Assembly (NCBI GenBank): GCA_030671945.1
Contig: DAOVHJ010000207.1
Coordinates: 1 to 5,190, forward strand
Length of the DNA stretch: 5,190 nucleotides
Origin: Candidatus Heimdallarchaeota archaeon
GTDB taxonomy: Archaea > Asgardarchaeota > Heimdallarchaeia > JABLTI01
Direction of reading: 5' to 3'
In this document: positions 1 through 5,190 of the stretch, piece after piece
Numbering within the stretch: the stretch's first letter is position 1
Layout: every line of letters begins with the position of its first letter
The notes under the pieces: model-generated
The model's database searches: none
What the model was told of the DNA's origin: nothing
Seen by the model: the letters and a program-made list of their open reading frames with translations, nothing else
Program-made: the position numbers and the translations under genes

Positions 1-137
1 CATAGAATAAGTAAGAAGATGATTTTTTTACCGGAGAATTGAACACGAAAAGTGCTTGTTGTAATGGCCCATATTCTCGACCACCTTCCTTTTAGCTCTC
101 CAGTATATCTTCTGTAACTACGATCAAAGACACTCAT
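1..137 (-). CDS. ABC-2 type transporter permease, N-terminal fragment (cut by window edge)
   Basis: This is the first 45 codons of a gene that continues beyond the left edge. It begins MSVFDRSYRRYTGELKGRW and continues into a short basic segment (G36-K37-K38) followed by an all-hydrophobic run, IIFLLIL, which looks like the start of the first membrane helix. The pattern of a cytosolic YRRYxGEL...RWxR leader before the first helix is one I associate with permease subunits of ABC-2 type transporters; this is recognition, not a database match. Its ATG overlaps the stop of the upstream ATPase gene as ATGA, and a GAGGAG Shine-Dalgarno-like sequence lies inside the end of that gene (148-153), about 10 nt before the ATG, which implies co-transcription and coupled translation. 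The permease would form the membrane channel driven by the neighbouring ATPase. The substrate cannot be inferred. Confidence 0.75.
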   Translation of the reverse strand, partial: MSVFDRSYRRYTGELKGRWSRIWAITTSTFRVQFSGKKIIFLLIL

Positions 138-1306
138 TTTTCTTTTTCTCCTCGATTTTTCTTTATTTTCTTTTGTAATTTCTTCACTGCTTTATCAAAA
201 TCCTTTTTCCGGACGTATTTATCTTCAATTTTCACCAGAGGTCCCTGTTCTTCTTCTGGGTTTACAAAAGGAATTAGATTTTCTAGTTCGGAAGCAGTAA
301 TCGCCATATTACTTCCAGTATCCAAAATTATGTTTTCTTCTTTTATTTCTTGAACATTTTCAATTTTATGAACAAAGACATCCTCTAAAATAGCTTTTCG
401 AGGAGTAATAGATCTTATTTGTACTTTTGTTTCGTGGGCTATTTCTAATATTTTCAGGGAAATATCATCTTCTTGGAATGGAATCTGGATTATTTTTTCA
501 ACAACTTGAAATGCTAACCCTTTATCTTTTAGCCCAACAAGAAAGTCATTCATATTACCTTTAATTTGGACATTCATTATTCTCTGTTCTTGACTTTTCG
601 CTTCTTGTCCAGTAAGCTCCTTAATTTCCCCTTGAGCAACTACTTTCCCAAGATTAAGTATTGTCGCGTAATCACAAGTTGCTTCAACATCAGGGAGAAG
701 ATGAGAAGAGACAATAATATTGATTGCATGATCGTTACTGATTTCACGAATTAAAGCAATCATATCTAATCTCCCCTTTGGATCCAAACCATTTGTAGGC
801 TCATCAAGAATCACTAATTCTGGATCATGAACTATAGATTGGGCTAGCTTCAATCTTTGAAGCATCCCAGTTGAAAATTCATCAACTTTTCTATACCGAG
901 CTTCATCAAGACCAACATATTGTAAAGTCTCATGGGCCCTTTGCATAGCTTCGGCTTTAGGCAGACCAGAAATCCGTCCTAAAAGAGAAACTTGTTTGAT
1001 TGCATTTACACCAGGTATCAAAGTGTGGGTTTCAGGCATGTAGCCAACAATTTCTCTTATTTTTTTTCCTTCTTTAAATATATCATAACCTAATACTTGA
1101 GCTGTTCCATTATTTGCAGTAAGATAACCAAGTAAAATCTTAATCAGAGTACTTTTTCCCGCTCCATTTGGACCAAGAATGGAATTCGCACCAGGTGTTA
1201 GTGAGAAAGAAATATTATCTAATGCAACAACACTTTGAGCAGCGCCTGCTTTACCGAAAATCTTAGAAATACCATCTACAAATAGAATCTCCTTATTGGT
1301 ACCCAT
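134..1306 (-). CDS. ABC-2 type transporter ATP-binding protein with C-terminal extension
   Basis: This is a cytoplasmic ATPase subunit that would power the permease encoded immediately downstream. Counting from the ATG at 1306 (390 aa), the nucleotide-binding domain has Walker A GPNGAGKST at 45-53, a Q-loop region GYMPE at 88-92 with Glu instead of Gln, a signature FSTGMLQRL at 144-152, Walker B LVILDEP at 164-170 with catalytic Glu169, a D-loop GLDP at 173-176 and the H-loop His202. Every ATP-hydrolysis element is present, and the STGM signature and YMPE variant are usual in ABC-2 type ATPases. Residues about 235-313 form a second domain ending in the family-typical AILEDVF motif. Beyond it lies an unusual tail of about 75 residues: an acidic Pro/Glu stretch (around 349-354), then a very Lys-rich end. 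The frame is open up to a TTG at 1336, but the ATG at 1306 is preferred because GGAGTG lies 6 nt before it. Substrate unknown. Confidence 0.93.
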   Translation of the reverse strand: MGTNKEILFVDGISKIFGKAGAAQSVVALDNISFSLTPGANSILGPNGAGKSTLIKILLGYLTANNGTAQVLGYDIFKEGKKIREIVGYMPETHTLIPGVNAIKQVSLLGRISGLPKAEAMQRAHETLQYVGLDEARYRKVDEFSTGMLQRLKLAQSIVHDPELVILDEPTNGLDPKGRLDMIALIREISNDHAINIIVSSHLLPDVEATCDYATILNLGKVVAQGEIKELTGQEAKSQEQRIMNVQIKGNMNDFLVGLKDKGLAFQVVEKIIQIPFQEDDISLKILEIAHETKVQIRSITPRKAILEDVFVHKIENVQEIKEENIILDTGSNMAITASELENLIPFVNPEEEQGPLVKIEDKYVRKKDFDKAVKKLQKKIKKNRGEKEK

Positions 1307-1312
1307 CGTTGA

Positions 1313-1318
1313 CACTCC
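1313..1318 (-). promoter_or_regulatory. Ribosome binding site deciding the ABC ATPase start
   Basis: On the minus strand, GGAGTG is followed by six bases (TCAACG) and then the ATG at 1306. It is close to the archaeal/bacterial consensus GGAGGTG and correctly spaced. The alternative TTG (1336) and GTG (1315) codons in the same frame have no comparable site; the GTG actually lies inside this motif. This fixes the protein at 390 rather than 400 residues. Confidence 0.6.
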
Positions 1319-1357
1319 GGTTTTGGTTTTTTCCAAACAAGAAAATAACCATACAAC

Positions 1358-1371
1358 CTTTATAGTTATAC
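1358..1371 (-). promoter_or_regulatory. Possible TATA-box promoter of the ABC operon
   Basis: The minus strand reads GTATAACTATAAAG here. Transcription starting about 25 bp downstream, near 1337, would give a leader of about 30 nt that includes the GGAGTG ribosome site. The surroundings are AT-rich, so TATA-like words occur by chance, and a second candidate (TATATTAAAAA, around 1383-1393) lies further upstream. Inferred from sequence only. Confidence 0.3.
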
Positions 1372-1525
1372 ATAGTCATTCTTTTTTAATATAGCTGAAT
1401 ACTTGATTTATTTTAAAAACGGATTCTCAAATCATTTTTTTTTTCTGTCATTGTTTGTTTAGCTTAATAATTTTCGATTTTTCTTTTCTTAACATTAATT
1501 ACAAGATTTTTGTGAGTCATTATAA

Positions 1526-1538
1526 TTAAATATATTAA
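1526..1538 (+). promoter_or_regulatory. Possible TATA-box promoter of the sensor kinase
   Basis: TTAAATATATTAA lies about 45 bp before the kinase ATG at 1576. An archaeal start site about 25 bp downstream of its centre would fall near 1556, giving a leader of only some 20 nt. No Shine-Dalgarno-like sequence is seen in that interval, which fits a short-leader or leaderless mRNA. The box sits inside a 17-bp imperfect palindrome (arms AATTAA and TTAATT, 1524-1540), which in such AT-rich DNA may be coincidence. Confidence 0.35.
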
Positions 1539-1575
1539 TTGTAAATACAAAGTAGTTTACGGATTTGTACTTCTA

Positions 1576-3495
1576 ATGCGTATTAATAGAGAAGAACCAG
1601 ATGGAGAGAAGATTTCTTCCAAATCAAAAAAGGCTGCCAAATATACTGACATTCTAGATGAACATGATGTTGTCATGTGGGCAAGTATATTTAAAGATTT
1701 AATAAACATCAGAATTACTCTTATTGACTTAAATGAAGAAATACTGTATACTACTCAAAATTCAGATAAAGTCATAGGTTACTCTTTTGAAGATTTTCAG
1801 CTCCTAACAATCTTTGGATATATTCATCCTGATGATCGTAAATTGGTTAAAGAGAATTACTCTAAGTTTAGACCTGATGGTTATTCCGTTCCAATCGTAT
1901 ATCGTATTTTTAAACCATCAGGGGAAATGCGGTGGATAAGAGGTATATCTCAAAAGTATATAGAAATAGAAACTAAGAAATATATTGGTTATTTATTAGT
2001 CGAATTTGATATCACAGAGGAACTTATGCCTATTAAAGCTCTCTCGGAAGATCGTGATTTTGAAACCATGATAAATGCAATCAAAACACCAGTATTGTTC
2101 ATGAAAAACAATCAAATATATTGGTCTTCACAGAATTGGCAAAAGTTTTTCGAATACAAACACAATGAAGTGAAAAATCAATCATTAGAAATTTTATTTA
2201 AAAATCAAAATGAATATGCTAAATTTCTGCTTGCATGTAATAGAGATTTAAAGAGTAAGGGTGAGTTATTTTATCAAGGGATCTTAAAAACAAAAAGTAA
2301 TGTAGATTTATCTGTGAGTATACATGGAAATGCAATTGATAGAAATAATTTATCAAAAGGAATTCTTTTAGTTTTTAGACAATTTGTCCCAGAGAATTCC
2401 GAATCAACTGTAAATGCTGTTGATTTCTTCAAATCTATTATGAATAACAGTGAATCATTAATAATGAGCGTTGTTAATCAGAAGATAACTTGGATAAATA
2501 ATGCTGTTGAAAAAATTCTCCAGTATCCCATTGAAACTATTACTGGAGAAGATATAAGCCTATTATTCCAGACAAAGGATGCAGCTAAAGAACTTATTAG
2601 TGAAATGAATAAGATTTACATTACAAGGAAAAATTATGTAGGAGAAATAACTTGTATAAGAAAAGATCGAATGCCTTTACCTTTCAGAGTACAAATTTCC
2701 CCGATCTCTTTTGAAGAAAAAGCTGGCTTCATTTTAGTTTTAGATCCTGTAAGTGACTTGAGACAACTAGTAAATTCTCTTCGAGAAGAGAAAGGTGAGC
2801 TAGAATTTTATAGTGATTTATTATTTCATGATGTACTAAATCTCTGCCAAGATGCGTTATCGCAAATAGATTTGTCATTGCTAAAAGCTGAATCAAATCT
2901 TACAGATTCAATAATAAAACAAAGAAAAGGTCGAATTGGAATTTTGCGTATTGGTGAGCTAATAGCAAATATGGACAAATTTTTCAAAATTAAAAGGAAA
3001 GGATATGATTACACCCCTTATGATATCAATATTGCTTTAGAGAAAGCCAAAGAGGCACTTCTGGATAAATTTGAACTAAGAAAGATAACAATAAATCATA
3101 ATATAAAAACAAAGAAATATTTCACTTTAGGAAATGATTTGTTAAAAGATGCATTTTTCAATATTTTAGATAATGCTGTTATGTTTGATCGAAATGATGA
3201 AGTTGTAATTGAAATTAATATAGCTACTTCTGATGATTTTGATGGCTATTGGCGAATTGAATTCAGGGATCAAGGTCTGGGAATTGGAGAGGAAATGAAG
3301 AAATTCCTTTTTGATAGATATGCAAGAAGCAAAGGTACGATTCATGGTTCTGGGTTTGGACTCACTCTTGTTAAAGCTATTATTGAGAGTTTCAATGGTT
3401 ATATCTCAGTTAAAGATCGAGATGAAAAAGACCAAACGAAAGGATCGATTATAATTATTGATATACCAAAACTCATTACAGATGATACCAGCTAA
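1576..3495 (+). CDS. Soluble PAS-domain sensor histidine kinase
   Basis: This is a 639-residue cytoplasmic signal-transducing kinase; no membrane segment or signal peptide is visible. Three PAS-like domains come first: residues about 35-150 (PAS_3-like, with HPDD at 84-87, the F-x-P-S-G-E-x-R-W motif at 112-120 and the closing FDITEE), about 160-272, and about 283-392. A charged linker leads to a HisKA-like helix with the putative phospho-acceptor His418 in LLFHDVLN. The HATPase domain is complete: N-box with Asn529 and Asn533, G1 DQGLGI at 565-570, F-box FLFDRY at 577-582, and G2 GSGFGL at 591-596. The predicted reaction is autophosphorylation followed by transfer to a response regulator, but none is fused or adjacent in view. 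PAS ligand or cofactor unknown. An in-frame TAG at 1552 and the absence of other start codons make ATG 1576 the start, although it lacks a ribosome site. The gene is divergent from the ABC operon, and its stop overlaps that of the HAD gene. Confidence 0.93.
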   Translation: MRINREEPDGEKISSKSKKAAKYTDILDEHDVVMWASIFKDLINIRITLIDLNEEILYTTQNSDKVIGYSFEDFQLLTIFGYIHPDDRKLVKENYSKFRPDGYSVPIVYRIFKPSGEMRWIRGISQKYIEIETKKYIGYLLVEFDITEELMPIKALSEDRDFETMINAIKTPVLFMKNNQIYWSSQNWQKFFEYKHNEVKNQSLEILFKNQNEYAKFLLACNRDLKSKGELFYQGILKTKSNVDLSVSIHGNAIDRNNLSKGILLVFRQFVPENSESTVNAVDFFKSIMNNSESLIMSVVNQKITWINNAVEKILQYPIETITGEDISLLFQTKDAAKELISEMNKIYITRKNYVGEITCIRKDRMPLPFRVQISPISFEEKAGFILVLDPVSDLRQLVNSLREEKGELEFYSDLLFHDVLNLCQDALSQIDLSLLKAESNLTDSIIKQRKGRIGILRIGELIANMDKFFKIKRKGYDYTPYDINIALEKAKEALLDKFELRKITINHNIKTKKYFTLGNDLLKDAFFNILDNAVMFDRNDEVVIEINIATSDDFDGYWRIEFRDQGLGIGEEMKKFLFDRYARSKGTIHGSGFGLTLVKAIIESFNGYISVKDRDEKDQTKGSIIIIDIPKLITDDTS

Positions 3496-4223
3496 TATCC
3501 AAACAGAGATTTCTTTTCTAACTTTCTAAGAAGCATTGGTAATTCTCTTACATGATTTATAATGAAATCTGGTTTAAAGCGTCTCAGAACATCTCTTTTG
3601 CCTTGTTCAGCTCCTTCGAAATTAACAACTGCACAAGTCAAAGTTCCTGCTCTTTTTCCTGCTAGTATATCATGTGGCAAATCTCCAACAAAAATAGTTT
3701 CATCTGGTTTTAATCCCAAAGATTTCATTGCTTTATTTAATCCTTCAGGATGTGGTTTCGTGTATTTCATATCTTGTTGTGTGATTATAACATCGATGTC
3801 CTTCAGATACTTGAATTTCTTAAAAGCAGAATGAATAACTTCTCTTTCAGCATGAGTTACAATAGCTGTTTTGTAATTATCAGTAACAAATTTCAAAACA
3901 TCATCTGCTTGATCCTCAGGAGCAATATTATTATTGTTTTTCCTTATTAAAACAAGAAGATAGACTACAAATCTAAACATTTGAAAATAATTTAATTGAA
4001 GATTTCTACTTATTTTTATTACCATTTTTGGAACATAAAATAGATTCCGATTTTCTTCCTTCAAGTACATAGTCATTATATCATTAAGAGAGTACAAAAT
4101 TTCCATTTTTCTTGCATACGGTTTTACTTTCTTTAATGCATGATAGAATGGCCACCCTAATCTCACGACGATAGAAGATAAAACACCGTCAAAATCAAGT
4201 AATATTCCAGAAATTTTACTCAT
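3492..4223 (-). CDS. HAD-superfamily hydrolase, phosphoglycolate phosphatase-like
   Basis: This 243-residue soluble protein has all four HAD motifs: motif I LLDFDGVL at 8-15 with nucleophile Asp10 and acid/base Asp12; motif II IVTH at 121-124 with Thr123; motif III Lys156 in TKPHPEG; and motif IV FVGDLPHD at 178-185 with Mg-binding Asp181 and Asp185. The roughly 90-residue insertion between motifs I and II is the helical C1 cap typical of the phosphoglycolate phosphatase/beta-phosphoglucomutase subfamily. Phosphate-monoester hydrolysis through an aspartyl-phosphate is therefore expected; the substrate cannot be told from sequence. Oddly, the cap contains a strongly hydrophobic segment at about 79-93 (MFRFVVYLLVLI) flanked by basic residues. 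No upstream in-frame start exists before a stop, and motif I lies just after the ATG, so the start is secure. An AAGG motif lies 13 nt upstream, rather far. Its TAG stop overlaps the kinase TAA. Confidence 0.9.
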   Translation of the reverse strand: MSKISGILLDFDGVLSSIVVRLGWPFYHALKKVKPYARKMEILYSLNDIMTMYLKEENRNLFYVPKMVIKISRNLQLNYFQMFRFVVYLLVLIRKNNNNIAPEDQADDVLKFVTDNYKTAIVTHAEREVIHSAFKKFKYLKDIDVIITQQDMKYTKPHPEGLNKAMKSLGLKPDETIFVGDLPHDILAGKRAGTLTCAVVNFEGAEQGKRDVLRRFKPDFIINHVRELPMLLRKLEKKSLFGY

Positions 4224-4243
4224 TTGATCATTACAACCTTCTT

Positions 4244-4261
4244 AATCTCACGTATGAGATT
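4244..4261. repeat. Perfect inverted repeat in the HAD leader region
   Basis: AATCTCA, a 4-base spacer CGTA, then TGAGATT: a perfect 7-bp dyad centred about 30 bp upstream of the HAD ATG. It could be a binding site for a dimeric regulator near the promoter, or an RNA hairpin in the HAD leader with a 4-nt loop. No run of T follows it on either strand, so it is not a bacterial-type terminator. Confidence 0.45.
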
Positions 4262-4300
4262 TGCCTTTACCAACCTACTAATTGTTCATCTAGGATATTT

Positions 4301-4310
4301 CTTTAAAAAC
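4301..4310 (-). promoter_or_regulatory. Possible TATA-box promoter of the HAD gene
   Basis: The minus strand reads GTTTTTAAAG. A start about 25 bp downstream, near 4280, would give a leader of about 55 nt carrying the dyad at 4244-4261. Weak evidence in AT-rich DNA. Confidence 0.25.
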
Positions 4311-4348
4311 ATCTAAATTAAAAATCCAATAAAAAAAAGAATGCAATT

Positions 4349-4360
4349 GTTTAAAATATG
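4349..4360 (+). promoter_or_regulatory. Possible TATA-box promoter of the zinc-ribbon membrane protein gene
   Basis: GTTTAAAATATG lies about 65 bp upstream of the ATG at 4423. A start site near 4380 would leave a leader of about 40 nt that includes the GGTGG ribosome site. Composition makes chance matches likely. Confidence 0.25.
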
Positions 4361-4410
4361 AACAGTAATAATAACTACTATAGATTAGTGAATTTAATTT
4401 CAAATGATTT

Positions 4411-4415
4411 GGTGG
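4411..4415 (+). promoter_or_regulatory. Ribosome binding site of the zinc-ribbon membrane protein gene
   Basis: GGTGG, 7 nt before the ATG at 4423, contains GGTG, which matches part of the archaeal consensus AGGAGGTGAT. It supports the ATG at 4423 as the start. Confidence 0.45.
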
Positions 4416-4422
4416 TTTATTA

Positions 4423-5190
4423 ATGGAAGAGGAGAAAAATAATTCACCCAATGAAGAAAAAGAAAATGATGGTGAAACTGACAAAGAGTCAATTATTTGT
4501 ACTAATTGTGGTGAGAAAAATCCTCAGGCAAACCTTTTCTGTAACTTTTGTGGACATCATTTTGTAGATAAAGTTAATTGTAGTAAATGCGGAGAAGAGG
4601 TTCCAATTTATAATTCCTACTGCAGTTTTTGTGGCGCTCCAATGAGACTGACTCAGCAAACAACTCAACGTGCACAACAATCACCTGCAATTTCAATTGC
4701 TAGTGATAAACAATCAGTATATACTCCACTTCATAAACTATCACCTGATGTTCAGGAGAGACTTATAGAACAACAACGTAGACAGAAATTAGAATCAAGA
4801 AACACAATTGCTATGGTATTTGGAATAATTTTCATAGTGTTAGGTATAGGTGCTTTAGTAACTTTCTTTTTAACTATCTTTGTAACTGAAAGTGATCTCT
4901 TTTTAGATTTATTAGGAACTGCAGATCTTGGACTTAGCAAAGCTGCGCTTTATGGTGCAATGATAGGAATGAATCTTCTCCCTGTAGTTATTTTCATGAC
5001 TGCAGGAATTTCTTTGCTTACCTATAAACCAGATAATGATGCCTGGAAAGGTCTCTATAAAATTTTAAGATTCCTCTTTCTTGGACTCTCAAGTTTTGTA
5101 GCAATTTTAATAATAATCTCTATCTTTGGTTGGATCTTCTATAATCCAAATGAAATTGTATCGATAAATGAATACTTCTGGTTGTTTTAC
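4423..5190 (+). CDS. Tandem zinc-ribbon, multi-pass membrane protein (C-terminus beyond window)
   Basis: The frame is open for 256 codons from the ATG to the right edge without a stop, so the gene is partial. A Lys/Glu/Asn-rich leader (1-25) precedes two Cys4 zinc ribbons of identical spacing: Cys26, 29, 40 and 43, then Cys53, 56, 67 and 70, each CxxC-x10-CxxC. Both resemble the small zinc-ribbon and double-zinc-ribbon families. A polar Gln/Ser-rich linker and a charged, probably helical stretch (about 106-126) lead to three hydrophobic segments at about 127-154, 174-201 and 214-240. With the ribbons presumably cytoplasmic, this would be an inner-membrane protein using them for protein or nucleic-acid contacts. 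Such architectures are common, mostly uncharacterised, in archaea. I do not recognise a specific family and assign no function. The gene is divergent from the HAD gene and has a GGTGG site 7 nt before its ATG. Confidence 0.85.
   Translation, partial: MEEEKNNSPNEEKENDGETDKESIICTNCGEKNPQANLFCNFCGHHFVDKVNCSKCGEEVPIYNSYCSFCGAPMRLTQQTTQRAQQSPAISIASDKQSVYTPLHKLSPDVQERLIEQQRRQKLESRNTIAMVFGIIFIVLGIGALVTFFLTIFVTESDLFLDLLGTADLGLSKAALYGAMIGMNLLPVVIFMTAGISLLTYKPDNDAWKGLYKILRFLFLGLSSFVAILIIISIFGWIFYNPNEIVSINEYFWLFY

Noticed and set aside
566..754. Plus-strand ORF of 62 codons inside the ABC ATPase gene
   Set aside because: It lies antisense to strongly conserved ABC motifs, has no recognisable domain and no ribosome site; it is a shadow frame.
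1307..1336. Longer ABC ATPase starting at TTG 1336
   Set aside because: The ATG at 1306 has a well-spaced GGAGTG site that would otherwise lie within the coding sequence; the extra ten residues add no conserved motif.
1435..1444. Run of ten T on the plus strand as a terminator
   Set aside because: No plus-strand gene ends upstream of it in the window and no stem precedes it; it is more likely part of an AT-rich divergent promoter region.
3562..3950. Two plus-strand ORFs opposite the HAD gene
   Set aside because: They are antisense to the catalytic motifs of a clear HAD phosphatase and their translations look like reverse-frame composition.
4401..4411. CAAATGATTTG near-palindrome before the zinc-ribbon gene, partly matched by CAAATCATTT at 1428-1437
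   Set aside because: Short, AT-rich and only partly shared; expected by chance at this composition, so not claimed as a common operator.
4290..4940. Three minus-strand ORFs in and before the zinc-ribbon gene
   Set aside because: The plus-strand frame through this region encodes two cysteine ribbons and membrane helices; the minus-strand frames lack domains and plausible starts.
1..5190. CRISPR arrays, tRNA, rRNA, transposase or prophage genes
   Set aside because: No regularly spaced repeats, cloverleaf-like sequence, rRNA-like stretch or transposase/integrase motif was seen on either strand.

Overview
The window reads as AT-rich (roughly one-third G+C by eye) archaeal chromosome. The support for archaea is qualitative: a soluble multi-PAS histidine kinase whose phospho-acceptor motif is of the H-D-x-x-N type common in archaea, a membrane protein with a tandem Cys4 zinc-ribbon N-terminus, TATA-like boxes at sensible distances from starts, and a kinase start with no Shine-Dalgarno sequence. 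The mix of families would suit an Asgard archaeon (Heimdall- or Loki-like), but that is inference from style, not a demonstrated placement. No rRNA, tRNA, CRISPR array, insertion sequence or phage gene was found.

Layout. Positions 1-1306 (minus strand) carry an ABC-2 type transporter operon: an ATPase gene (134-1306) followed, with an ATGA stop/start overlap, by the first 45 codons of a membrane permease that runs off the left edge. A 269-bp AT-rich divergent intergenic region follows. Positions 1576-3495 (plus) encode a 639-residue cytoplasmic sensor kinase with three PAS domains, a HisKA-like dimerisation helix and an intact HATPase domain. It ends tail-to-tail with a HAD-family phosphatase on the minus strand (3492-4223), the two stop codons sharing 4 bp. 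A second divergent region (4224-4422) holds a perfect 7-bp-arm dyad in front of the HAD gene. Positions 4423 to the right edge (plus) encode a double zinc-ribbon, multi-pass membrane protein of which 256 residues are visible.

How the genes relate. Only the ABC ATPase and permease are clearly a functional unit, probably an exporter or membrane-remodelling ABC-2 transporter of unknown substrate. The kinase is divergent from that operon and has no response regulator in the window; a regulatory link is possible but unproven. The HAD phosphatase and the zinc-ribbon membrane protein are divergent singletons in view. I do not see convincing evidence of a new multi-gene system. The points most worth a second look are the C-terminal extension of the ATPase, the orphan soluble kinase, the dyad and mini-ORF in front of the HAD gene, and the zinc-ribbon membrane protein.
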